Part shown: positions 36,315 through 47,099 of the stretch, piece by piece
Layout: each line of letters begins with the position of its first letter
Numbering within the stretch: the first letter of the stretch is position 1
Assembly (NCBI GenBank): GCA_029204225.1
Contig: CM055114.1
Span: 12,381,144 to 12,445,143 of the forward strand
Direction of reading: 5' to 3'
Length of the DNA stretch: 64,000 nt
Source of the DNA: Diphasiastrum complanatum
Lineage: Eukaryota > Streptophyta > Lycopodiopsida > Lycopodiales > Lycopodiaceae
Program-made: the position numbers and the translations under genes
The notes under the pieces: generated by a model
Seen by the model: the letters and a program-made list of their open reading frames with translations, nothing else
What the model was told of the DNA's origin: nothing
Database searches by the model: none

Positions 36315-37310
36315 AGAACCTTCTTGGTCCTCTAAGACAAAGTCTGGAAAAATCTTGCGAAGGAGGCTGCCTCTTTCCCAAGTGGCATTCTCAACAGGCT
36401 GATCATTCCACTTAACCAGATATTCTCGGTATAGAGTATGACGAGTCTGCGTCTCTCGACTATCAAGAATCTCCTCTGGTTCATGTGGAGGTTGTTGAGG
36501 ATCCAATGGGAGAACTAGAACACTGTCCCCCACTAGATTGTCTGATCTGGTTAAGGCTTTTCGTAACTGACTTACATGAAAGACTGGAAAAACCTTACTG
36601 CTGTGTGGGAATTCTAGTTCATAGGTGACCTCGCCTAGTCTCCTACTGATGGTAAAGGGACCACAATACCCTGGAGACAACTTAGCACACACTCTTGGAT
36701 GGTCAGTGGTACTCATATTAAGTTTAGTATGGAGATGATGGAATACTGCCCTCCAAAAATTTCCAGTAAACTTACTGTCCCAGTCGCTGACTATGCCGAA
36801 AGGTAGACCGTACGATTTATATAGCCCGTCTACAAACAAACTCGCTAACTCTGGAGCTCTAACGGTTGTTTTGGTCGGAATGAAATGAGCCATTTTGGTC
36901 AGACGGTCAACTGTGACCCATATAGCGTCATTACCCTTTTGGGTTTTAGGCAGGCCTACTATAAAATCCATGGAGATACTCTCCCATTTACCAGCTGGTA
37001 TTTCTAAGGGATGCAACAACCCTCCTGCCTTTAAACGCTCTGCTTTATTTACTTGACATTTCTGGCAACTGGTTACATACTGGTGGACGTCCTTTTTCAT
37101 ACTGGGCCAGAAAAATTGCCTACGCCGAAGCTCATAGGTCTTCTGTATGCCTGGGTGTCCCGCACTAGGATTGTCATGACATTCATATAGGACCTGCTGC
37201 CTATAATCCTCTGAATTGGGGACACATACTCTATCTCTATAGAGCAAGTACTCATCCTGAATGGAATACTGTTTCCATTTGAATCCTTGAGTCAACTGAC
37301 CCTCAACCAC
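36315..37310 (-). pseudogene. J integrase with chromodomain
   Basis: Reads from QLTQGFKWKQYSIQDEYLLY, through the HHCC region (HDNPSAGHPGIQKTYELRRR ... CQKCQ), into the core: MDFIVGLPKTQKGNDAIWV (first Asp) and IVSDWDSKFTG (second Asp). Then a deletion joins STTDHPR to VCAKLSPGYCGPF, removing the Glu-containing block. The C-terminus has the chromovirus signature: FPVFHVSQLRKA, then a chromodomain YLVKWNDQPVENATWE, which would target integration to methylated histone H3. The frame runs to a stop near 36314. No in-frame stops, but the missing Glu block makes it inactive. Confidence 0.88.
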
Positions 37311-37900
37311 TGGGGTTTGCTTGGGTAATACAGGATCAGAATCCTCAATGTCATCTGACGACGTATACTCGGACTCATCATCATAAAGTTTCTAATTTAC
37401 TGATTTTTTGCTGAATAGAACTGGAAATAGAAACTTCAGGAATAAACTGAAAGTCACATAAGAATACATGATGGTCTTCATCTCCATTAGCTGACAGAGC
37501 TCTGAACTGTAGACCATAGGGCTGTTGGGAACATCATGCTCCCCATGCAACTGGATCTCCCGGCCTTGCCCCTGCTTCTAGACTTAAGGCGTGCTTCGGC
37601 GTGCTGATCCAGGTGGATGACATTGTCAGGTGGGGAGTTTGGCTGGGGTGGCACATCGCTACAAACACAGAAATTATAATTAAAACAACCGTACATGCAG
37701 GAGCAGCACAAAGAAATTGCACATACAAAATTGACCAAACTGCTAACCAAAAATGTTGTTTTCATTCTTATCGCGTATATCATTCTTCCCAAAATAACTT
37801 GTGTGAGTGGGTACCATGGCTTTTTCCCTTGTTTAGACTCCAACTTTCTATAGGTTTCCAATTTTTTACGTTTGTTGGAAGTTAAGTTTTCCATGAATGT
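37311..37900 (-). other. J: scar of the lost RT/RNase H
   Basis: Between protease and integrase only a non-homologous stretch is seen, with an acidic linker (DDESEYTSSDDIEDSD at about 37330-37390). The frame through about 37490-37740 has a hydrophobic Cys-rich segment that does not match RT. The YLDD-type motif and the RNase H DED motifs are absent. A deletion with some filler is inferred. Confidence 0.6.
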
Positions 37901-39482
37901 GTTCTCCCCACACTCCTGATAGTTTCTGTGGGGGGAAGGTCCCAAACTGTAGAGCCCATCTCTCCCGAGAACAATGTCTGTTCGATCCAGGTGCATTATC
38001 TGAAGGTTTATTTCATCTTGGTACCCCTGAATACCAAGATTTAACTTACTTACCATAGTTTCCCATATTTTTTTTATCTTTACCCTTAGCTAATGAAACT
38101 ATGTACCTATGCTGACTAGGTACTTCTGATAGTTTAAGCTTTTTAACTAGGGTGTGGTTGATGAAATTATGGGTTGCCCCATCATCAACCATAACTCTTA
38201 CTGACTGGTTACCAACTTTCCCATGCATACGTACTAGGTCATGTGGCCCAAAGCTGAAGGGTCTCGCTAGCATTGCAGAGGTCAGCTGGCAACAGTGTTC
38301 ATGATCTTCATGATACACTTTCATTTCGGATGCTGCCGAGTCACTGGGGAAACATACAGTCTGAACAAGATGAACTTGTTTTTTATCTTTCTTATCTTTT
38401 TTAGTGAAAGGCCCCTTGGGACATTGTCTGACTGTGTGTCCCTTGCCCATACACACAAAGCACAAACGTTCTTGTTTGGCTTTCTCAAAATCATCTGGTT
38501 TTAAGGGTTGTATGAGTGAAGGGCGTTTCTGAGGAGCTTCACTTTTAAATTTATCTTCTTTCTTTCTTTTTAAGAATTTCTTTTTAAATTGAAAGTCTTT
38601 CTGAAGAGGCTGCTTAGAAAGTGGTTGTTGTCTCGCTCTCTTCCTACCCACTGAATCATCATAGATTTGAGCATATCTGAGAGCTTGCTCAAGGGTAGTA
38701 GGCGAGTTTCTCTGGACCTCTACTTTATATTCATCGTTGAGGCCACGGACAAATCCCCTAATTTTCTGATAGTCATCCATATTTTTAATCTTTAAAATTG
38801 CTTCTCGATACTGCGAGATATATTGGATGAGGGACTTGTCCATTACTGTTCTTTCCCAGGCTCTATCAAGTTCATTTTCTGGTAGAAATTCTCTTAGGAA
38901 AGCTTCTTCAAAAGCTTTCCATGACCGGGGAGTCTGCCCAGTCTCCTGGAGATTTAACCACCACTTATAGGCCATAGGCCCTAAGGAAAGACTGGCCTCA
39001 AGAGCTTGCAAATGGTCAGGGGTCTGTTTAAGAGCATGAATGTTCTTCCATTTGTTGAGGAAGGTTTGTAGATTATCTGCATTTCTATCCTTCTCTTCCC
39101 CATTAAAAGTAGGAGGTTTTAAATCTTTAAAAACACTGGGGTGAGACCGTAAAGTCTCACCCGAAACTGATGGGAGTGGAGAAGGGGATAACTGAGAAGT
39201 GGAGGGAAGGCTTCCTTTTGCGGAACTCAAAATCAAGTTTTTGAGTTCAACAAACGAGTCGTCCACACTGGACTTGAAATTGGCTAATGCCAACTTCAGT
39301 TCATCCACTTCTGTTACCAATTGGAGAAACTGCTCCTTGGTAACCAGTTGGAGTTCTTCGGCGAACTGTTCCTGTTCTTCCACTTCCATGGGTTCCTTCC
39401 CTTTTTTGTAAGCCAAGGTTTCTGTTTCAATTTCGTCGAAGCCTCTCTCCTGGGGTTGATCAGGTCCCTGAGGAGTGGTCAT
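37900..39482 (-). CDS. J gag and protease
   Basis: The ORF from the ATG at 39482 is 478 codons with no stop down to 38046. It starts acidic, with a coiled-coil-like EEQEQFAEELQLVTKEQF, then the Retrotrans_gag core (FLNKWKNIHALKQTPDHLQ, WKAFEEAFLREFLPEN). After a lysine-rich stretch comes one knuckle, CFVCMGKGHTVRQC (about 38420-38465), and then the retropepsin motif VMVDDGATHNFI (about 38160-38200), where DDGA replaces the usual D-S/T-G. The protease end (MHLDRTDIVLGRDGL) continues in another frame to about 37960. Gag is the best-preserved long frame in the window, consistent with a young copy or selection on gag. Confidence 0.85.
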
Positions 39483-40377
39483 CTTCGGAACTGAAAGAGA
39501 GCTACCTTAACTTCTGAAGGAAAAAAAGTCTAAAAGACTAATTTACAACTATACAAGGGAAAGAAAAGATGACTTAGCTATTTCTGAGGACTGTACTTCC
39601 AAAGAAATTACGAAAAGGAACCCTCTCAGCTCTTCCACCCAAAATTTCAGACCTGCTGTCCCGAAAAATCCTTGTTTATGGCTCCAAAATAGCATTAAGA
39701 TTTTCGGTGTCTTGAGTAGAGTTGCTCACTGCTCTGATTGCAGACGTGGGGCTCCAAAAAGTGAGGCAAAGGACCTTGAAAAGTATAGAACTTTCTGAAA
39801 TTGAAAGCTGCCTACCCTCGCTGATCTAACAGCATCTGAGTTGTCCGATTTGTCCAATTTACAGCTCTGAAATCACTTTGAATCTCTGATTTAATCTCAG
39901 CCTGTAGGTCGCTGGTCTGTAGCAAGTAATTTTGAAGCTCAAACTCCTGAGAATTCTCAAAAAACAAGAATGAAATTTAACCTTTTCACTACCCTGTCCA
40001 GCGCTGGCCCTGCTAGGGAAATTTGCTCTGAAATCCCCTCAAAATTTCTCAGATTCTTCTGGAAATTCAGAGGTAGCTTGCTGTTTCTACAGGATGGACC
40101 TGTACTATCCTTCCTTTCCAGAATCCGCTCAGCTCTACTGAAATTCCTTTCTGAAAGCTACAGTCCCTGAATATAGAGATAGATTGCTACATGTCTAGTG
40201 ACTTACCTACATAAAAATTTTACTTCCTAGAACTGTAAATTCTCAGTGAATTTCAAGGATTTGAAAGCTGTTCCTACACAATTTTCCTCCTCAATTCTTT
40301 CTTGAGAATCCCAAAAATCTTTTCTATCTTCTGATAGTTTTCTCTATTGTTGTCCTGAACTCCCTAGGATGGAGATG
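39483..40377 (-). other. 5' leader of J
   Basis: About 0.9 kb of non-coding sequence between gag and primer site, with reiterated phrases (TTTCTGAAA, TCTGAAATC and near variants). No other feature seen. Confidence 0.5.
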
Positions 40378-40389
40378 GCTCTGATACCA
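40378..40389 (-). other. Primer-binding site of J
   Basis: Minus strand TGGTATCAGAGC (plus GCTCTGATACCA), one base from the LTR. Initiator-Met-tRNA type, usual for chromoviruses. Confidence 0.85.
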
Positions 40390-40390
40390 G

Positions 40391-40460
40391 TGTAATAGAT
40401 CCTAATACCACAGTAGGGCAAACACTAACTTATCCACCCAACCTTGCCTATTCCCTGATA
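40391..40460 (-). repeat. 5' LTR of J, 70-bp stub
   Basis: Matches 35944-36012 with two or three changes and one extra G. It ends at CCCTGATA, where the H third frame resumes. The other about 290 bases of the LTR are lost. Confidence 0.85.
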
Positions 40461-41784
40461 GTCGCTTGGAAACCTACATCAGCTCTCTGCAAAATGCCCT
40501 GACAATCGTAGATAAGGCAGTGCAAGATGCCAAGCAACAGGTGCAGTTGCTGAAGGGGCAATTACAAATGGCCGAACAAGATAGCACACGGCTTCAAGGT
40601 GAATTGGATGCGACCACCCTTGAGCGTGATGCATATCTGCAAACACAAATACCTGATCATCCGGTCACACCGACGGAGATTGCATATTTGTTCAAGAAAG
40701 TGGAAACATACAAAGTGGTCCTTCAGGAATTCCAAGGCCGCTTTGATAGGTTTAAAGGAGCAGCTTCAACCGAGTTGGAAAAGGCAAAAGAGACCATCAA
40801 CGCCTATGAAAAAGCCGCCGCTCAAGTGTTGGAAGTCGGACCACAAATCCCCGTCCCGATCATGCCGCAATTCTCTCCTTCGCGCCAAGAAGCTGTACAG
40901 ATGAATATAGGGGTTGATTCGAGCATGGACCAGGGGGGAGCTCCAGATCTAGCAGATCAACCACCAACTATACTAGCAGTACAAGTGGGTCCATCCTCAT
41001 CAAGGACAAGCCATTTATTCAGAAGGCCCATCAGCGTCGAGGACCAGATCCAGACCTTCTTAAAGCAGCATCCACATGAGTCCTTGCATGGTGGATGGGT
41101 TCTCAAATTTAAGACCTCCGAGATCGAGGCCGGCAAAGAATTGGACAAACCTGCATTGGGAGAGCAGCCAGCATGGAGAATCACGGTTTTTGAGAAAACT
41201 CCGGAATCAATTAGGAGTTACGTCGCCAGCCCTCGCCAGTTGCAGGTAGATCCTTATTACGTGCCAATGCCGCGAAGACAAAAATGGAAAGATTTGGGAT
41301 TGGCTATGGATAAAATCACCATCCATACTCCCAATTGGCCAATCATCCACCAGCCTTACAGCTGGAATATTTCAGTGGATTTCCACCGGGCCTTACAGGC
41401 ATATTAGAGAGAGTATGTCCACTCTCCGGATCCAACGGTGCGACAATCGGCAATGTTTGCAAAAGATCTAACTCTGTTGGCGTCAGTGGCAACCAAATGG
41501 GACGATTGCCTTCCTACCCTAGCATTTGATCCAAATAAGCCGATGGCCTCAGATCAAATCAAAGATCAGCTACCGATTGCTTGACTGTATTTCTGTGCAG
41601 CTATGATGGGAGGCTCTTGGGAATCCTGCTTCACCTCATGAACAACTTCCAAGTGGATTGCCGGAGCCCACCGTTGTTTCCTGCCGCATAATTTGGATTT
41701 CAATACTACACGTCTTGACTTTATGGAGAAGGTGCAGTATCATTTAATTAAGATTCGGCGTGAAGCCAATAAAAGTCCCCAATA
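40461..41784 (+). pseudogene. Third frame of H, main part: unrecognised protein
   Basis: One frame of about 440 codons from 40463 to TAA at 41782-41784. It is broken only by TAG at 41405, TGA near 41582 and TGA near 41638, each where the L copy or context suggests an Arg or Trp codon. Counting the part before J, about 480 residues. A heptad-rich N-terminal segment (QLLKGQLQMAEQDSTRLQ) looks coiled-coil. A proline/glutamine linker follows, then a C-terminal domain with WKDLGLAMDKITIHTPN, DPNKPMASDQIKDQLPIA and GGSWESCF. No membrane span, catalytic motif or zinc finger seen. It resembles no gag, env-like or movement protein I know. Its place between pol and the polypurine tract is that of the env-like or additional frames of Athila/Tat elements. 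The function is unknown. Confidence 0.65.
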
Positions 41785-41812
41785 ACTGCATATTGCAGGT
41801 ATCATGGTACCG

Positions 41813-41835
41813 CCACCAGTTTTGGTGGGGGATAC
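41813..41835 (+). other. Polypurine tract of H
   Basis: TTTTGGTGGGGGATAC ends at the LTR. The same string, complement, precedes the LTR of L at 51647-51666. Priming site for plus-strand synthesis. Confidence 0.8.
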
Positions 41836-42521
41836 TGTTGGAGGGTTTGCAGATCCCAAGGCAACCCTAACCCTAGTTAATAAGTGAGAGGGATTTGGCC
41901 CTATGTGTGTAAGTCCAACCCGATGATCATATAGTTATTTGATTAATTAGAATGTTAATAAAAGGACTTTAGGCCTTTTTGCGGGACTTTTAATGTAGCA
42001 GGGCCTAAATGTCAAGTTAGTGAATAAAGTTGGGTTTCCCTCCAATTTTGATGGTTCCCACACTTTTTAAAATTTGAATAAAAAGAGAGGCAAGACTGGA
42101 CCAATAGGATTCAGAGGCCAAGGTCCTCCTCTCTACTATAAAAAGGGACCAACTCGAGTTGCTCCTCATGTTCATTTCCTCATTTCAATAAAGCAGATTG
42201 GTTCTCTTTAGAAATGGATTGATGAATGTCCTTGCTTTTCCTCTCTTTTCCTCCATTTCTCATGCTTTCTTTGGATTTGGCTAATTGTTGGATCTAATCA
42301 TTATTGGGATTGATATTTCTTATGCTTTTTGTGAGAGAGAAAGGGAGAGAGAGAAGAGTAAGTTTCTATCATTGTTGTGGATTTAGGGTTAATGGAAGTA
42401 GGGTTATTAGATCTAGTGTTAATGCTTAGTGTTAATGGATGTAAGTGTTAGATCCTCCATTCATGTTGAAATCTGAACTATACTATCGCTCTCATGAAAA
42501 CGAACCTCCGCGTGACAACTA
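41836..42521 (+). repeat. 3' LTR of H
   Basis: Starts TGTTGGAGGGTTTGC and ends CGCGTGACAACTA. Aligns along its length with L's LTR (51007-51646, minus), although diverged. It has a CCAAT box, a TATA box and an AATAAA at 42187-42192. The junction at the right is inferred from L's end (CGTGACAACA). Confidence 0.85.
42101..42145 (+). promoter_or_regulatory. CCAAT and TATA boxes of LTR H
   Basis: CCAATAGGATT at 42101 and TATAAAAAG at 42137-42145. In L's LTR the same layout recurs as GCCAATAGGATT followed by CTATATATAG. The conservation in two diverged copies supports a real promoter. Confidence 0.65.
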
Positions 42522-43650
42522 ACTCCATCTCTTTGATGCTAGATTGACTAGATCTTGGATTCAGGTTAGGCAAGGAAAGAGACCCACTACATTGATTCAA
42601 AAGAACTATCTTGAAGGATTCTACAAAGTATGGCTCAAGAAAATTGAATAGATTTGATTCTAGAAGTTTCACAAAGAACTTCACTTGATTTGATCAACTC
42701 AAGGTAGACTTCTAGCCTTGATTTGGACTTCTAGTCTTAGCCCTCTCACTCTCTCACAAATATTGAATGGAGATATAATGAGTTTGCATCAAATTCCTAT
42801 CAAATCTCATCAAAAAATCAATGATATTAAACACAAAATGACCCTTTCTCACTCCTTCATGATGATCCAACAAGACCTATAAAACCAATTTTAAGGACTT
42901 GTTCTTAGCACCTATTAATTAGATTTAATGACACAAAGTCAAATCTCAATAATGACTAATGATCTTTGATGCTCTCTTTGATTTGCATCAAAAGTCTCAT
43001 CATGATGATGTGTAATGAAATTATTGGGATCTAACGAATAATGGAAATCAAATGAAGGTACAGATATTCCCACATGTGTGGAAAGTACGGCTGTTGAAAT
43101 TTGGATTGTGTTTTGGTCATCAAGAGCAATCAAACAAGATCAAAACATGAAAATCCAACTTCACACATGTGGGAAACGGCCCGTGGACAAAAAGTAATCC
43201 TAATCAAGTTTAGATTGCATTCATTACAAAAAAATCATCACACAAATAGAGTAGAAACTCCAGATTGTCAATGAACTCCAAAATCTAGATCTCTCATCAA
43301 TGGAATGAATAAATGATAGTACAAAGGAGATCCTTTCCATGGCTAGCTAAGCAGGTCCAGCATGTTTTCAGGTGTCAGATCAACATTAGGTTGACCTAAA
43401 CATGTCAATCTTATCTAACCATTAGATTTACCAACTTTGGTAGTTAGGTCACTCATCCTTGATTTGTGGAGTTTGGCCTTTGATTTTAGGAATCATGACC
43501 ACATTGACTAAATAACCCCTATTATTGGGATCTAACCTACCTAACCTAGTCTACACATGTGGGAACATGTGTAGACTAGGTTAGGAATCATGATCAAATG
43601 GACTAAATAATCTCTATTATTGGGATCTAGCCTACCTAACCTAGTCTACA
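42522..43650 (-). other. Copia I2: gag start, leader and partial LTR, minus strand
   Basis: Minus-strand sequence resembling the gag start and leader of element I. At the H junction it reads AAGAGATGGAGT, matching I's AAGATGGGATC at the gag ATG. Toward the right come a leader and LTR phrases shared with I (CCCACATGTGTG...GTACGG, and CACACATGTGGGAAACGGCC). The primer site is missing. It is the likely missing 5' end of F, separated by H. Confidence 0.55.
43540..43585. repeat. 21-bp perfect inverted repeat in a duplicated block
   Basis: Arms 43540-43560 and 43565-43585 are exact reverse complements with a 4-base loop GGGA. They lie in a block (about 43487-43572) that repeats at about 43587-43668 with about 90% identity. 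Between the copies the right arm is unique, so the palindrome may come from an inverted partial duplication. Confidence 0.9.
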
Positions 43651-43674
43651 CATGTGGGAACATGCTCTCACATG

Positions 43675-44768
43675 TGTGAATTTAGAAAATGTACAGATTC
43701 ATCCTTTTGGATGATCCCACATACAAGGGAATTGTTCCTATTCCACTTATCTTACATTCTTGACTACTTGCAGTATAGATTGACCTATTTAAGTCATTGT
43801 AAGAAAGTAAGGTGGAGAATATGTCCTTTTGATATGTCATGTGGGAACTTGCCCCACTATCAATCCACCAAGAATCATTGGTGTTGCTCTTGGATGATGG
43901 TGGTTTGTTGGAAACCATCAAGGATGACTCTTCATCCTCCTCTTCCTCCTGATGTGCAATGTTGCTTTGTTTGCTGTCTTGTGCCTTCTTCTTCTTGTCC
44001 TTTCTTTCCACAGAAAAAACATTTGTACTTGGACTTGTCTTTGATCTTGCCCTTTGAGCTTGAAGCCTCATCCTCCTCCTTGGTCTCCTTGAAGTGCTTC
44101 TTCTTGCCATTGGTCTTCTTCTTGCTTTTGAATGAGAAATTAGCTTTCTCATCACCATCCTGCAGAGAAATAGCATTCATTCTTGCATTGGTATGCAACA
44201 TCCTACACTCTTCAGCTACTAATACACTGTGTAGCTTTTCTATAGTAGGCAAAGTGTCTTGGATTGCAAAGCTTTGGACCAAATTTGTAAAGCCACTCTC
44301 TAGACCATTTAGGACAATCTGAACAAGCTCACTATCTTGAATATTCTCTCCAATGGAAGCTAACTCCCTATTAAGAGACTTGATTCTTAGCACATAATCT
44401 TGTGCATTCTCATCACTCCTCTTCATGCTTTGTAGAATCTGATCCCTAAGCATGAGAACCCTCGAAGTGTTACTAGACTCATAGATAGATTTTAAAGATT
44501 CCCAAGCCTCTTTAGCACTCTTACATGATGATACTTCCCTTAAAAGATCATTGCTTACATTCATCTTAATATAGTGAAGTGCAAGCCTAGACCTCTTCTT
44601 GTATCTCACTAATTCCTGTGCACCTAGAGGTTCATCTTCATCATCTATTAGAAACTCATAAAGATCCTGGAGCACCATTAGTGACTCCATCCTCACTTTC
44701 CAAATAGCATAATTGGTAGAATTTAACCTCTCACTAGCTTCTAGAAGGTAGGCTCCCACTGATCCCAT
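43675..44768 (-). pseudogene. Copia I gag and protease, minus strand
   Basis: Gag starts at the ATG at 44768 (MGSVGAYLLEASERLN). It has the UBN2 core (YAIWKVRMESLMVLQDLYE, KMNVSNDLLREVSSC, SRVLMLRDQILQSM), then a lysine-rich tail and a single knuckle start, CFFCGKKG. A frameshift at about 44000 follows. Protease is in the other frame, WWIDSGASSHMTYQK (about 43870-43830). The element ends at about 43675, where I2 begins, so integrase, RT and RNase H are gone. Gag is intact to the knuckle and gives the best reference for F and I2. Confidence 0.88.
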
Positions 44769-45385
44769 CTTACTAGCAAGATTCTACACACAAGATATAG
44801 ATTTGTTTGGACCTGAAACTCACAAAGGTTTCTAACTTGCAGTGTTTCACTCAAATGTTGACTTCTAATCCAACAGATGGATTTGTAATCACAGTTCTAT
44901 CACTCCCTCACAAGCTGGAATGAAGATAAGATGAGATGAAAACTACACTCAAGCAAATCTTGCAATCTTGGCTATTCTTGGACAAAAACTGACTCTATCT
45001 CTCTCATTCACTTTGATGTAGTTTCAAGACCTGGTTTCCACTTTAAGAAGGTTTGAAATCAGCCTAGATTAATTAGTTTTCATAAAACAAATTGAAAACT
45101 AATCAATGGCAATGATCTTGGTAGCTTATCCTAGGATTTGCACCAAAAATTACATCAAACTGACACCATATGAATTTTCTATGATCCAATGAATATGGGT
45201 TATTAAATGCTGGTTCAGAGATGCCCACATGTGTGAATAGTACGGATTTTTATCCTGAAAAAGTTTGGGATCAAATCCCCTCACCAAAACCTGGATACCA
45301 GCTCGCCCTTCCAATACTAGCTTTTTGCACCAAAACCTGCTAAAACTGGATTAGATTCAAACACAGATCAATGGCCTTGTACTTG
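44769..45385 (-). other. 5' leader of I
   Basis: About 0.6 kb between primer site and gag, non-coding. Shares text with I2 and is similar in kind to the leaders of B and S. Confidence 0.6.
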
Positions 45386-45397
45386 GCTCTGATACCA
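45386..45397 (-). other. Primer-binding site of I
   Basis: Plus-strand GCTCTGATACCA, the complement of TGGTATCAGAGC, directly beside the LTR end at 45398. Confidence 0.9.
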
Positions 45398-45980
45398 TGT
45401 TAAAAGTACAGTACTAAGGACCATAAATGGATCTTTGAATGATCCACAAGGTGATTATATGCTTGTTAAACAATCTATCAGAAACTAGTCATCAGAAAAC
45501 AAGATCTAGTTTAGTAGCTTGATAGGAAACAAGTAGAGACAATCAAAGCATTGATCAAATAGTCTAATCCAACTCCACACATGTGGAAATAAGGCTGTAT
45601 TACGGCCTGTAGACAGTGTTTACAAAGTGCCAAAGCTGGGTTTCATTGGAAAAATAGAGTAATCACCATACAATGAGAGGAAACTCGAGTTTCTCCTTGA
45701 GGCTCCAAAAAGTTTCTATCTTCTCACTATGGAGAATGGAAATACATAGTAAAACACACTTCCTTTACAAAGTTAGGTGAAAATCCAGCATGTAATAAGG
45801 AAGTAGACTCCACTTTCTTGCCCTAATGTGAAAACACTAGCCTAGATCCAAGAGTCATGCTTGGTAGGTGCATGGTAGGTACAAATCTCATCATAAATCA
45901 TGGTCTAGATCCTACAAAGTAGGAATCACTACCAAATAGACACAACCACTCCTCTTGACTCATGGTAACCTACTTTAGGT
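45398..45980 (-). repeat. 5' LTR of I (outer end uncertain)
   Basis: Begins (plus) TGTTAAAAGTACAG. It shares with I2 the phrase CACACATGTGG. The right boundary is not fixed: no second LTR copy is available and the S LTR starts somewhere in 45980-46060. Confidence 0.6.
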
Positions 45981-46049
45981 GTGTATGTACAAGTGGCACT
46001 TTGGCCATTCAAGTAACCAACAAACAATATTGACAAAATGTACAATATT

Positions 46050-47097
46050 CTACATGGCTAGATTTGCCAGTGTAGGCAATTTTTCACAGTACACATGTTG
46101 ACAGGTGATTAGGCCAAAAATAGCTCTTGATGTAGCTCGAGGTAGTGTAGGCTTTTGACACTTGGCTTGATGGTAGAGGGCTAGTGACACTTTATTATGT
46201 GTTGTCATGTTGTCATGTGACCAATCAAAAGAAAGAGATCCATAGAATTGGTCCAATCATGTGTAGGAGAGGCCAAGTCACAAGACCAATCAAATTTAGA
46301 GGTGATTTGTAAAAGGTCCAATCATATTGCTTGTTGAGTATACCTCTTGGAGCTCGAGTCACTATTAGAGAGCGAGTGAGAGTGATTCCATACTTAGTTT
46401 TTTAAAGAGATTTTGAGATTCTACACATAGATGTTTTTGATACACTCTCTCTCTCTCTAGCCGAGAGCAAGCCACTTTTTTACTTAGTTTTTTTCATCAC
46501 AAGTTGCCTTCAAATGTGTACGTTGAATGGTGGAAAATTCGTGCATGTTCTATTTGCTCTTGCCTTAGAATTTTCAAGATAGATTGTAGAATCAATCAAG
46601 TGCAAGATCTTTGTGCAATCACACACACCTTAGGAGATAATTCACATTGTTTGAGATGTCCTCACACATGCAAAAAGTACACATGGTATCAGAGCCTACC
46701 TAAGGTTTGAATGCATGCATCAAGTGTGATGAGTTGTTTGGCTGAAATTTGGATTTTGAGTGTAGTTGAATCTCTATAGCTATCAAGAGGATTTTTGGAT
46801 CAAGAAGGATCTAAATCACATTGATTAGATCCATGTTGGGTATCGTACAAAATTCACTGCTCAGACATGTGTGAGATCAGTCAACTTTGACTTGTTGGTG
46901 TATCTCCAAGGTTGATCCAAAATTGGTGTATGATAGCTTGATAGAAAGCTAGTGGAGTCTAGTTTGTGTTGTAATTTGTTTCACTCAATTTGATGTGTCT
47001 TGTGAAAGTTATAGCCATTTGAATTGAGGTGGGTAGGGCACCCAAACTGGTTGGAGACATCAATTTTGACCCATATCTAACTTGTTTCATCACAAAA
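46050..47097 (+). mobile_element. Copia S: LTR, primer site and leader only
   Basis: LTR (start uncertain) ends AAAGTACACA at 46683. Primer site TGGTATCAGAGC is at 46684-46695. The end of the LTR and the first bases after it (CACACCTTAGGAGAT, CAGAGCCTACCTAAGG) match element B, so S is a B relative. The leader follows B's in outline and is cut at about 47097 by G. No coding remains. Confidence 0.75.
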
Positions 47098-47099
47098 GA

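Larger units (their letters stand above)
35944..40460 (-). mobile_element. Ty3/gypsy chromovirus J, RT-deleted, nested in H
   Basis: Minus-strand element. Plus-left end is its 3' LTR (35944-about 36301), plus-right end is a 70-bp stub of its 5' LTR next to a primer site. Both start TGTAATAGATCCTAA on the plus strand. Between them are integrase with a chromodomain, and gag-protease. Protease leads to integrase with no RT or RNase H catalytic motifs, so it could only move in trans. The truncated right LTR hides the target duplication. Confidence 0.85.
29756..42521 (+). mobile_element. Ty3/gypsy element H with an extra 3' frame, carrying nested J
   Basis: Order on the plus strand: gag knuckles, protease, RT, RNase H, integrase (gypsy order), an 800-bp spacer, a long third frame, a polypurine tract and a 3' LTR. 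The 5' LTR and gag N-terminus are gone. The protease motif IDGGSG and the integrase motif DYMTKWVEA resemble the Ogre/Tat/Athila branch, whose members can carry additional frames. J (4.5 kb, minus strand) splits the third frame. I infer that gag-pol and the third frame are one element because no LTR end, primer site or strand change separates them. Confidence 0.75.

Noticed and set aside
36038-36335. Short plus-strand frames in the GC-rich segment
   Set aside because: They lie within the 3' LTR of J and have no family resemblance. GC-rich sequence simply has fewer stops.
37534-37728. Cys-rich hydrophobic minus-strand segment in J as an env-like protein
   Set aside because: It lies at the RT deletion scar, not downstream of integrase, and is short. 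Better explained as filler read out of frame.
43654-44322. 222-codon plus-strand frame over element I
   Set aside because: Antisense of the well-supported gag and protease of I.
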